From contig UQQZ01000028.1 of NCBI GenBank assembly GCA_900543305.1, forward strand, positions 1 through 30,364: DNA of 30,364 bases, in the 5' to 3' direction. This DNA comes from an uncultured Oscillospiraceae bacterium (lineage in GTDB: Bacteria > Bacillota > Clostridia > Oscillospirales > Acutalibacteraceae). The notes under the pieces were generated by a model that was not told the DNA's origin, made no database searches, and was given only the letters and a program-made list of their open reading frames with translations. Positions 14,856 to 21,907 of this stretch are shown here, piece after piece (the stretch's first letter is position 1; every line of letters starts with the position of its first letter). The translations under genes and the position numbers were made by a program.

Positions 14856-16007
14856 GTGAAGACGGAAAAATACAATGTCACGGGCATGACATGTGCCGCC
14901 TGTCAGGCTAACGTAACCCGATGTGTTCAAAAGCTAGATGGGGTCTCCGATGTCAACGTCAGTTTGCTTGCCAATCAAATGACGGTTTCCTACGATGAAA
15001 ACCAGGTAACACCAGACGTCATTGTTCACGCGGTGGAACAAATTGGATATGGAGCATCCTCTGCGGAGCAGAAAAACGGATCTCAGAGTCAACAGGGGTT
15101 TCGAAGCGAATGGCAGGATCGGCAGAACAGGGCTTTGGAAGATCAGAAAAAGATGAAACATCGCCTGATTTCTTCTATCTGCCTGTTAATTCCCTTGATG
15201 TATATTGCTATGGGATCCATGTGGTCACTGCCCATGCCCTGGTTTTTTGTGGGGGAAGAAAATGCTTTGGTTTCGGCTATGGCCCAATTGCTCCTGACAG
15301 TTCCGGTATTGCTGATCAACCAGCACTTCTTCAAGACGGGACTGAAAGCCCTCTGGCATCGAGCGCCCAATATGGATTCTTTGGTGGCGGTAGGCTCAGG
15401 GGCATCGCTGATATATGGGTTGTTTGCTATGTTTCGACTGGCGTATGGATTTGGTCACGGGGAGATGGACGTGGTACACGAATATGCCCATGCCCTGTAT
15501 TTTGAATCTTCTGCTATGATCCTGACCTTGGTGACAGTGGGAAAGTATTTGGAGGCTAAGTCCAAGTCCAAGACGTCTGATGCTTTGGGAAAACTGGTAG
15601 ATCTTGCGCCAAAAACTGCGGTGGTAATTCGCCAGGGATCTGAACAGACAATACCGGCAGAACAGGTGGCAGCCGGGGATATCGTAGTGATCCGTCCCGG
15701 AGAAAGTATTCCTGTGGATGGAGTTGTCACGGAAGGCAATGGCTATGTGGATCAAGCGGCGATAACAGGAGAGAGCATCCCGGTGGAAAAACGTCCGGGG
15801 GACTCGGTAATCTCTGCTACGATCAATAAGAATGGAACATTTCAGTTCTGGGCCTCCAAGGTGGGGGAAGACACAACTTTGTCTCAAATCATTCGCTTGG
15901 TGGATGAGGCAAGCAATTCTAAGGCGCCTATTGCCCGTTTGGCGGATAAGGTCAGCGGTGTTTTTGTACCAGTGGTGATTGCGATTGCGCTGGTAACGGC
16001 TGGATGA
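14856..16007 (+). CDS. copA: Copper-exporting P1B ATPase, N-terminal part (frameshifted)
   Basis: The first part of a CopA-type Cu(I) efflux ATPase. Residues 1-68 are a heavy-metal-associated domain with GMTCAAC. Helices at LISSICLLIPLMYIAMG, AQLLLTVPVLLI, SLVAVGSGASLIYGLFAMF and MILTLVTVGKYL follow. The actuator domain with TGES (AAITGESIPVEKRP) comes next, then TM5 (GVFVPVVIAIALVTAG). The frame then stops at TGA 16005-16007, before the CPC helix and phosphorylation domain, which continue in another frame from 16004. I prefer GTG 14856 behind AAGGGGTGG; GTG 14847 is an alternative. Alone it lacks the catalytic Asp and cannot be a working pump. Either the gene is broken, the two halves assemble, or the frame is restored by slippage or is a sequencing error. 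Confidence 0.9.
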   Translation: MKTEKYNVTGMTCAACQANVTRCVQKLDGVSDVNVSLLANQMTVSYDENQVTPDVIVHAVEQIGYGASSAEQKNGSQSQQGFRSEWQDRQNRALEDQKKMKHRLISSICLLIPLMYIAMGSMWSLPMPWFFVGEENALVSAMAQLLLTVPVLLINQHFFKTGLKALWHRAPNMDSLVAVGSGASLIYGLFAMFRLAYGFGHGEMDVVHEYAHALYFESSAMILTLVTVGKYLEAKSKSKTSDALGKLVDLAPKTAVVIRQGSEQTIPAEQVAAGDIVVIRPGESIPVDGVVTEGNGYVDQAAITGESIPVEKRPGDSVISATINKNGTFQFWASKVGEDTTLSQIIRLVDEASNSKAPIARLADKVSGVFVPVVIAIALVTAG

Positions 16008-17485
16008 TTGCAGGGGCGGGATTTGAGTTCGCTCTCTCCAATGCGATTTCTGTTCTTGTAATCTCCTGCCCTTGCGCTTTAGGGTTGGCTACGCCGGTAG
16101 CTATTATGGTTGGAACCGGCAAAGCGGCCGAAATGGGGATATTGATCAAATCGGCAGAAAGCTTGGAAAACCTGCACAATGTAGATACTATTGTCCTGGA
16201 CAAAACCGGAACCATCACGTCTGGCACCCCGGCTGTAACAGATATTCTAGTAATGGATGAGTCGATCACAGAGAATGAGTTTTTGGCAGAGGCTGCTGCA
16301 GTTGAATTGGGAAGCGAGCATCCTTTGGCACAGGCTGTGGTGGAACGTGCCAATGTGCAAAAACTTCCGCTGCCCCCGGCGGATTCCTTTGAAGCGGTAG
16401 CGGGACGCGGCGTTCGCGCACAGGTTTTTGGCAAGGAATACTTGGCTGGTAATTTGGCATTTTTGAAAGATAATCAGTTGTTTTCCACCCAGGAAGCTCT
16501 AAATGCAGTGGAAAGCACAGTAAATCGCCTGGCCCAGCAAGGGAAAACGCCGTTGCTTTTTGCTCGAGATGGGAAGCTGATGGGGATTATTGCTGTGGCA
16601 GATACCGTTCGAGAAACCAGCCGGGCAGCCATTCAGAGATTTCGTTCGATGGGCCTTCATGTTGTGATGCTGACAGGTGATAATCAAATTACGGCAGAGG
16701 CAATCCGGAAAGAGATGCAGATTGAAAAGGCTGTTTCTGATGTTCTTCCCACAGAAAAAGAGGCGCAAATCCGGAAGCTGCAGGAAGAGGGCCATAAGGT
16801 GGCCATGGTTGGAGATGGGATCAACGACGCTCCGGCCTTAACTCGTGCCGATATCGGCATAGCGATTGGGGCTGGCACGGACATTGCCATCGAGTCTGCA
16901 GATGTAGTGTTGATGAAGGATTCCCTGGATGATGTGGCCACAGCGATCGATTTGAGCCGAGCGGTGGTTCGAAATATACACATGAATCTGTTCTGGGCAT
17001 TCTTCTACAATGTTTTAGGAATTCCACTGGCAGCTGGCGCACTTTTTCCTGCATTTCAGTTGCGGCTGAGCCCCATGATTGGATCTGCCGCTATGAGTCT
17101 CAGTTCTGTTTGTGTGGTGACCAATGCTTTACGGCTGCGGTTTTTCAAAAATAAGCGGTCTAATTTTGTGGAAAATACTTCTCTCTTGAGAGAAGAGTCA
17201 GATAAAATAGTAGAGGTTCCGAAGGGTGAAACGGTTTCTCCTTCGGAGGAAAAGAAAGGAAGAGAATCTATGAAAAAAGTATTGATCGTCGATGGAATGA
17301 TGTGCGCCCATTGCCAAATGCACGTTCAGAAAGCTTTGGCGGGTGTGGATGGCGTCACTGAGGCTGTAGTGGATCTGGAAAGCAAAAAAGCTACTGTGAG
17401 TCTTTCTAAAGATGTGCCCGATCAGGTACTGATGGATGCGGTAACGGAAGCGGGCTATACGCCGGTCAGCTGTACGCAGGGATGA
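16004..17485 (+). CDS. copA: Copper-exporting P1B ATPase, C-terminal part plus fused copper chaperone domain
   Basis: Continues CopA one frame over. It starts MIAGAGFEFALSNAI, leading into TM6 with the Cu-site CPCALG. The phosphorylation site DKTGTIT, the nucleotide-domain SEHPLA and the hinge GDGINDAP follow. Two C-terminal helices (LFWAFFYNVLGIPLAAGALF, MIGSAAMSLSSVCVVTNALRL) close the transporter. After a charged linker (about 30-40 residues) a second heavy-metal domain has GMMCAHC. The ATG overlaps the stop of the first part as ATGA, with no clear ribosome binding site, so re-initiation would be needed. Fusion of a CopZ-like domain at the C-terminus is common in clostridial CopA proteins as I recall them. 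The terminator at 17541 ends the operon. Confidence 0.9.
   Translation: MIAGAGFEFALSNAISVLVISCPCALGLATPVAIMVGTGKAAEMGILIKSAESLENLHNVDTIVLDKTGTITSGTPAVTDILVMDESITENEFLAEAAAVELGSEHPLAQAVVERANVQKLPLPPADSFEAVAGRGVRAQVFGKEYLAGNLAFLKDNQLFSTQEALNAVESTVNRLAQQGKTPLLFARDGKLMGIIAVADTVRETSRAAIQRFRSMGLHVVMLTGDNQITAEAIRKEMQIEKAVSDVLPTEKEAQIRKLQEEGHKVAMVGDGINDAPALTRADIGIAIGAGTDIAIESADVVLMKDSLDDVATAIDLSRAVVRNIHMNLFWAFFYNVLGIPLAAGALFPAFQLRLSPMIGSAAMSLSSVCVVTNALRLRFFKNKRSNFVENTSLLREESDKIVEVPKGETVSPSEEKKGRESMKKVLIVDGMMCAHCQMHVQKALAGVDGVTEAVVDLESKKATVSLSKDVPDQVLMDAVTEAGYTPVSCTQG
17270..17485 (+). CDS. copZ: Internal start producing a stand-alone CopZ-like copper chaperone
   Basis: Within the copA C-terminal frame, an ATG at 17270 begins MKKVLIVDGMMCAHC and would give a 71-aa single heavy-metal-associated domain, exactly the size of a CopZ chaperone. 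AAGGAAGAG at 17256-17264 lies at good spacing, and another GGAGGA lies at 17245-17250. An 8-bp hairpin (17178-17195) sits in the linker region. These intergenic-like features inside an open frame suggest that a free chaperone is made as well as the fusion, or that the fusion arose by loss of a stop codon. CopZ-type proteins deliver Cu(I) to CopA and CsoR. Internal initiation is inferred. Confidence 0.5.
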   Translation: MKKVLIVDGMMCAHCQMHVQKALAGVDGVTEAVVDLESKKATVSLSKDVPDQVLMDAVTEAGYTPVSCTQG

Positions 17486-17540
17486 GAAAATCCTGGTTGA
17501 CTGGATTTCTAAAAAACGATATAATATTTTTCTAGAAAGA

Positions 17541-17579
17541 GGCTGCGGTGCTGAGACTTTCTCAGCGCCGCCCTTTTTT
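17541..17579 (+). terminator. Rho-independent terminator of the copper operon
   Basis: GC-rich hairpin built from GCTGCGGTGCTGAG and CTCAGCGCCGCC with a short loop, followed by CTTTTTTG. Confidence 0.9.
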
Positions 17580-17608
17580 GGAACTTGGTGTATAAAAGGA
17601 GTATTTCC

Positions 17609-18739
17609 ATGTATCGATTGCTGAAACAAGAGGGAGCAGCTCGTCGAGGAGAGTTTGAGACGGTCCATGGCACAATTCAAACGCCTGCTTTTATGAATGT
17701 TGCTACAGCTGGTGCAATTAAAGGTGCGGTTTCTGCCTATGATTTGAGAGATCTTCACTGCCAAGTGCAGCTTTGCAACACATATCATTTGCATTTACGC
17801 CCTGGAGATGAGACCGTTAAAAAGCTGGGCGGCATCCGTAAATTTACGGGATGGATGGGTCCGGTACTGACGGACAGTGGTGGTTTTCAAGTTTTCTCTC
17901 TGGCCAAATTGAGAAACATCAAAGAGGAGGGCGTGACGTTTGCCTCTCATGTGGATGGTCATCGTATTTTCATGGGCCCTGAAGAGAGCATGCGCATTCA
18001 GTCAAACTTGGGGTCCACCATTGCGATGGCTTTTGATGAGTGTGTAGAGAACCCTGCAACATATGAATATGCCAAGGCATCTTGCGCTCGTACCGCCCGC
18101 TGGTTGGAACGGTGCAAAGCGGAAATGGCCCGTCTCAATCAGCAGGAAGATACTATCAATCCTCACCAGCTGTTGTTTGGGATCAACCAAGGTTGTACTT
18201 TTGAGGACCTTCGAGTGGAACATATGGACCGGATTGCGGAATTGGATTTGGACGGGTACGCCATTGGCGGTTTGGCGGTGGGGGAGCCTACTGAAGAAAT
18301 GTATCGGATTATTGAAGCCGTAGAGCCTCATATGCCTAAGAACAAGATCCGTTATTTGATGGGTGTTGGAACGCCAGCCAATATTTTGGAAGCGGTCTAT
18401 CGAGGTGTTGATTTATTTGACTGTGTTATGCCCAGCCGAAATGCCCGCCACGGACATGCGTTCACATCGGAAGGCTGCCGGAATCTCCACAATGCCAAAT
18501 ACGAACTGGACGAATCTCCCTTGGATGAAAATTGTCAATGTCCTACCTGTCAGAAATTTTCAAGGGCATATATCCATCACTTGTTTAAGGCGGGAGAAAT
18601 GCTTGCTATGCGGCTGACGGTGATGCATAATCTATATTTCTACAATCACCTGATGGAGCAGATTCGTGAGGCTTTAGATGCTGGGTGCTATGAGCAGTTT
18701 TATCGGTCGCAGGTTGAGATCTTGGGACGAAGGATCTAA
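17609..18739 (+). CDS. tgt: tRNA-guanine transglycosylase (queuine tRNA-ribosyltransferase)
   Basis: Exchanges guanine-34 for preQ1 in GUN-anticodon tRNAs on the path to queuosine. The 376-aa protein shows TDSGGFQVFSL with the active-site Asp, the GINQGC and GLAVGE substrate loops, CVMPSRNARHG with the nucleophilic Asp region just before it (LFDCV), and the zinc site CQCPTCQ...HH near residues 305-330. ATG 17609 follows AAAAGGAG; in-frame TTG/GTG codons upstream (17585-17588) lack a ribosome binding site. In B. subtilis tgt is followed by yajC and yrzE, the same order as here. queA, which usually precedes it, is replaced by the copper operon. Confidence 0.96.
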   Translation: MYRLLKQEGAARRGEFETVHGTIQTPAFMNVATAGAIKGAVSAYDLRDLHCQVQLCNTYHLHLRPGDETVKKLGGIRKFTGWMGPVLTDSGGFQVFSLAKLRNIKEEGVTFASHVDGHRIFMGPEESMRIQSNLGSTIAMAFDECVENPATYEYAKASCARTARWLERCKAEMARLNQQEDTINPHQLLFGINQGCTFEDLRVEHMDRIAELDLDGYAIGGLAVGEPTEEMYRIIEAVEPHMPKNKIRYLMGVGTPANILEAVYRGVDLFDCVMPSRNARHGHAFTSEGCRNLHNAKYELDESPLDENCQCPTCQKFSRAYIHHLFKAGEMLAMRLTVMHNLYFYNHLMEQIREALDAGCYEQFYRSQVEILGRRI

Positions 18740-18768
18740 ACAATCTGTGAAAACTTTCCCGGATTCCC

Positions 18769-18797
18769 TTGCAAGTTTAGCCAGTTCTTGCTATAAT
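18769..18797 (+). promoter_or_regulatory. Housekeeping promoter for yajC
   Basis: TTGCAA (18769-18774), 17-base spacer, TATAAT (18792-18797), 31 bases before the yajC ATG. yajC therefore has its own promoter in addition to any read-through from tgt. Confidence 0.75.
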
Positions 18798-18828
18798 CTA
18801 AACATTAACTCGGAGGTGCATTGACAAA

Positions 18829-19170
18829 ATGAATCATTTGATGACTCTTGACGCGACTTCTTCTGGCCAGGGCGGCATGTCCATGGTATTGATGCTGTTG
18901 GTCTATGCTGTTTTTATTGTGGCCTTGTATTTCATCTTTTTCCGGCCCCAGAGCAAACGGAAAAAGAAGGAAGCGGAAATGCGGAAAAATGCCCAAGTGG
19001 GAGATGAAATCACTACCATCGGTGGCATCTGCGGTCGCATTGTGGCGGTAAAAGAAGAGACTGATTCCATCGTTATTGAGACTGGCAGTGATAAAGCTCG
19101 TCTGCGGGTCAAGAGATGGGCAATTGGCAGCGTAGATACAGTTCAAGAGGAAGAGAAGGCTTCTTCCTGA
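18829..19170 (+). CDS. yajC: Preprotein translocase accessory subunit YajC
   Basis: YajC associates with SecDF and the SecYEG channel in the inner membrane. The 113-aa protein has one transmembrane helix at about residues 17-38 (MSMVLMLLVYAVFIVALYFI). The family signature FFRPQSKRKKKEAEM follows it, then a small cytosolic domain with GDEITTIGGICGRIV. CGGAGGTG lies about 10 bases upstream of the ATG. The tail is acidic. Preceded by its own promoter and followed by a terminator, so it can be expressed alone. Confidence 0.95.
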   Translation: MNHLMTLDATSSGQGGMSMVLMLLVYAVFIVALYFIFFRPQSKRKKKEAEMRKNAQVGDEITTIGGICGRIVAVKEETDSIVIETGSDKARLRVKRWAIGSVDTVQEEEKASS

Positions 19171-19198
19171 GCGGCTGAAAATCAAAAAATGGTACATG

Positions 19199-19230
19199 AA
19201 GAAGAGGTTGAAAGACCTCTTCTTTTTTTG
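19199..19230 (+). terminator. Rho-independent terminator after yajC
   Basis: AGAAGAGGT / ACCTCTTCT stem with a six-base loop followed by seven T's. Confidence 0.9.
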
Positions 19231-19292
19231 TCTATTTGATCGGGAAAGCGCATATCTATTTGTAAGAAGAACTCCAGAGGAGGAAGACCTTA

Positions 19293-19673
19293 ATGAAGAT
19301 GCTCAAGGGTATTTTGCTTTCCCTGGCGATTGCAATGACGGGCGGGGCTGGAATATTGGCAGTCGTATCGCTGATCATTGCAAAAACGAAAAGTTTGCCA
19401 CAGGGGGCTTTGATTCAGGGAATAGGGACGGTAGGTATTTGTTTGGCGGTGTTTTTGGGGTCTCTCCTGGGGGCTTTGTTTTCAAAGGAAAAAGGGGCGC
19501 TGCTGGGGGCCTCTTGCGGATTGCTGGTTGTATGCGTCCTTTTATTGGTTTCCTGGTCTGCACAGGGGATTGGTATGACGATTAGCGGTGGGGCGCGGTT
19601 GGCGGCAGTCTTCTTGAGTGGATGCATTGGAGGGATTCTGGGCGTCAACCGAAAAGCAAAAGTGATATTTTAA
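19293..19673 (+). CDS. TIGR04086-type small integral membrane protein (YrzE-like)
   Basis: A 126-aa protein made almost entirely of four hydrophobic helices: ILLSLAIAMTGGAGILAVVSL, GIGTVGICLAVFLGSLLGAL, LLGASCGLLVVCVLLLVSW and ARLAAVFLSGCIGGILGV. It has short basic loops and a VNRKAKVIF end. Gly-rich packing and position directly after yajC match the family found in the same place in Bacillus (yrzE) and Clostridia. Its function is unknown. AGAGGAGG precedes the ATG. Family assignment is from memory of the pattern and the synteny. Confidence 0.75.
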   Translation: MKMLKGILLSLAIAMTGGAGILAVVSLIIAKTKSLPQGALIQGIGTVGICLAVFLGSLLGALFSKEKGALLGASCGLLVVCVLLLVSWSAQGIGMTISGGARLAAVFLSGCIGGILGVNRKAKVIF

Positions 19674-19691
19674 TCGGTCTCTTGGGAGAGG

Positions 19692-19725
19692 AATACACAT
19701 GATTTAGGTCGTGTGTATTTTTATT
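19692..19725 (+). terminator. Rho-independent terminator after the TIGR04086-type gene
   Basis: AATACACATGA / TCGTGTGTATT stem (11 bp, one G-T pair), loop TTTAGG, followed by TTTATT. Confidence 0.8.
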
Positions 19726-20271
19726 CTCACCAGGTTTTGTGTAAAGGACATAACGCGAAAAGTTGTATATACATTTGTTTACATAAATCTAAAAACATAA
19801 AATTTGCAGGTTGAAATAATTCTGAAAAAATATTCGCCAAGTCTCTTGCAAAATAGCGGGATTTGTATTATAGTATATATTCATAAGGGAAAAATAATGG
19901 CTTTCCGCGAAGGACATGACAACAGTTGTGGAAAAGTACAAAAGTTTCTCTGGTAGAGCGGCTTAAAATCTAGGAAAATGACTCTGTTTTTCTCCTCAAT
20001 ATATGGTATTTTTTCTTTTTCTATCTGACATATTTTGAGATTTTCTGGATTTAATTTTGAAGGTATTTTTCTCGGTTGATTGCGTTTTTTTCATAATTCT
20101 TCCATACGAGAAAGGCGGTCCTTTTTATTTGGAAGGGTTTCAATTGAGAACTTAAGTTACCTGTAATAATTCAAATGCCTATTCATTTTTCCCAAGCCCA
20201 TGAATAGACCAGACCCCTTTTTCATAGTATGAGAGCAGATACTGCCACCATATTTTTAAGGATGTGTCGCT
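19726..20271 (+). other. AT-rich intergenic region without a convincing gene
   Basis: About 550 bases, clearly richer in A and T than the surroundings. A promoter-like pair lies at 19850-19878. Past it are a 19-codon frame at 19896-19955 (MAFREGH..., AAGGG upstream), several poly-T runs, and an inverted repeat CTATTCAT/ATGAATAG at 20179-20207. I recognise no riboswitch, 6S RNA, tmRNA or tRNA. It could hold a non-coding RNA or the long leader of spoIIM. Confidence 0.5.
19850..19878 (+). promoter_or_regulatory. Promoter-like element in the AT-rich gap
   Basis: TTGCAA, 17-base spacer, TATAGT. It points toward spoIIM, about 390 bases upstream of that gene's start. Confidence 0.5.
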
Positions 20272-20901
20272 ATGAAAAAGGCTACTAAGCGCCCCTTTCC
20301 ATCTGTTCCCAAAATGGACGACTCTTTCTGGGATCGTTTTTCGAATCGAAGGGCATTTTACCTGTTGTTATTTCTTATATTGTTGGGTGTAGCGTCTGGT
20401 GCGTCGGTTTCCCTTTTTGGTCAACTTTTTGAAGGCCGTTGGGTTTTGCCGCTACAATTCTCGGGGATCCCTGTGGTGGGTTCCGGTTTTGTCAGTTGTT
20501 TTACGACTCTCTTGTTTAACGCGCTGATTGGGCTGCTTGTGTTATTCCTGCTGGGCATGACCGCTTTTGGGGTATTTGCGGTTCCTGCATTCCTGTTTTT
20601 TCGAGGGGTTACGGTGGGAATTGGTGTTGCTTCCTTTTTGTGGAAGGACGAGCTTATTGGGCTCGCTCAGTCTGCGTTACTATATACACCGGCTGCTGCG
20701 GCTGGAGGATTATTATTGCTTTTGTTCGGGGGACGTGCATTGATTTTCTCTCGGAATCTGGCCAAAGCTGGCTTTTCTTCCCGTGAAGGAAGTTTGGATT
20801 TGCGATGCTATTTCCAAGATCTTCTGTTATTTTTAAGCTGTGCTGCGGGAATATCCGTGCTTGGCAGTTTGCCGGCAGTTGTGTGTGAAATATTTTTGTG
20901 A
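20272..20901 (+). CDS. spoIIM: Stage II sporulation protein M
   Basis: SpoIIM is a polytopic membrane protein that, with SpoIID and SpoIIP, drives engulfment of the forespore through peptidoglycan remodelling. The 209-aa protein has a basic, soluble N-terminus (residues 1-25). Several hydrophobic segments follow (AFYLLLFLILLGVASGASVSL, FNALIGLLVLFLLGMTAFGVF, VPAFLFFRGVTVGIGVASFL, AAAAGGLLLLLFGGRALIF, LLLFLSCAAGISVLGSL). The FFRGVTVG core resembles the SpoIIM/DUF95 fold. AAGGATG precedes the ATG. It is followed 24 bases later by a XerD-type recombinase, the same pairing as in B. subtilis, which supports the assignment. Confidence 0.8.
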   Translation: MKKATKRPFPSVPKMDDSFWDRFSNRRAFYLLLFLILLGVASGASVSLFGQLFEGRWVLPLQFSGIPVVGSGFVSCFTTLLFNALIGLLVLFLLGMTAFGVFAVPAFLFFRGVTVGIGVASFLWKDELIGLAQSALLYTPAAAAGGLLLLLFGGRALIFSRNLAKAGFSSREGSLDLRCYFQDLLLFLSCAAGISVLGSLPAVVCEIFL

Positions 20902-20925
20902 TAAGAGAAGAGGGTGGTACAGACC

Positions 20926-21825
20926 ATGTATGGCGTGAGCGATTATTATTCTATGTTCAGCGATTATCTGACAAATCAAAAAGCCAACTCGGCCAATACC
21001 CGGGAATCTTATTTGCGGGATACCATGTATTTTCTGGAGTACCTGAATCAAGTGAACGTTGATCCTCTCGATGCAGAAGAACAGGATATTCAAGGATATG
21101 TGGATCATCTGCATCAGTTAAAACGTTCTCCTACCACAATTTCCCGGAATTTAGCTTCTGTCCGTTGCTTTTTTAAGTTTTTGATTTTCCGTGGAGATTT
21201 GGATCACAATCCTGCAAAAGGGATCAAACTGGAAAAGGCAGAAAAAAAGTTGCCCCAGGTGCTTTCTGGAGAAGAGATTGAACTGTTGCTGTCTCAGCCC
21301 GACATTACAGAGCCAAAAGGCTGTAGGGATAAGGCTATGTTGGAACTGCTTTATGCCACGGGGATTCGAGCATCTGAATTGATTAACTTGAATATCAAAG
21401 ATGTGAATCTTCGTTCAGGCGTGTTGTACTGTAGAGGGACCAAGGGAGTGCGTTCCATTCCCATTTATCCTTCTGCGGTGGTGGCTGTGTCCGACTATAT
21501 TTACCGCATGCGAGGGTTGATTACCAGTCCGGAAAGTGGCAACGCTTTGTTCGTCAACTTGAATGGTGGCCGATTAACACGACAAGGGTTCTGGAAGATC
21601 GTGAAAGGGTACGCCACGGAGGCAGGAATCACAAAAGAAATAACGCCCCATACATTGCGGCATTCCTTTGCCATGCATTTGCTGGAAAATGGAGCATCTG
21701 TCAAAGACATTCAAACGATGATGGGACATGCAGATATTTCTTCAACCCAGGTTTATGTACAGCTGTTGGATAGTCATGTGAAGCAGGTGTATAACGACTG
21801 CCATCCAAAAGCAAAATTAGGATGA
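20926..21825 (+). CDS. xerD: Site-specific tyrosine recombinase, XerD-type
   Basis: A 299-aa tyrosine recombinase that in the Xer system resolves chromosome dimers at dif. The N-terminal SAM-like core-binding domain is at residues 1-90. The catalytic domain carries the first Arg (LLYATGIRASELINL), Lys in the beta-hairpin (CRGTKGVRSIPI), HTLRHSFAMHLL (His, Arg), GHADISSTQVY (His and nucleophilic Tyr). All catalytic residues are intact. I prefer ATG 20926 behind GAGGGTGG; GTG 20914 is an in-frame alternative. Placement after spoIIM equals that of B. subtilis xerD (ripX), so I assign XerD rather than an integrase. Confidence 0.9.
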   Translation: MYGVSDYYSMFSDYLTNQKANSANTRESYLRDTMYFLEYLNQVNVDPLDAEEQDIQGYVDHLHQLKRSPTTISRNLASVRCFFKFLIFRGDLDHNPAKGIKLEKAEKKLPQVLSGEEIELLLSQPDITEPKGCRDKAMLELLYATGIRASELINLNIKDVNLRSGVLYCRGTKGVRSIPIYPSAVVAVSDYIYRMRGLITSPESGNALFVNLNGGRLTRQGFWKIVKGYATEAGITKEITPHTLRHSFAMHLLENGASVKDIQTMMGHADISSTQVYVQLLDSHVKQVYNDCHPKAKLG

Positions 21826-21831
21826 TTGGCT

Positions 21832-21865
21832 GAAAAAAAGAGCGCCAAACTGGCGCTCTTTTTTC
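21832..21865. terminator. Bidirectional terminator between the two convergent recombinase genes
   Basis: A-tract, GAGCGCCA, three-base loop AAC, TGGCGCTC, T-tract. The hairpin is T-flanked on both strands, so it serves the plus-strand recombinase and the minus-strand recombinase. Confidence 0.92.
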
Positions 21866-21907
21866 TTATCCACTTATTTAGCACTTATTTAGCAAAAGTA
21901 GGGAAGT

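Noticed and set aside
20220..20260. Possible sporulation promoter before spoIIM (TCATAGT and CATATTTT)
   Set aside because: The spacing is about 20 bases, too long for sigma-E, and the -10 is weak.
19726..20271. 6S RNA, tmRNA or c-di-GMP riboswitch in the AT-rich gap
   Set aside because: I looked for the conserved cores (for example the tmRNA tRNA-like ends and the GNRA/receptor parts of c-di-GMP-I) and found none.
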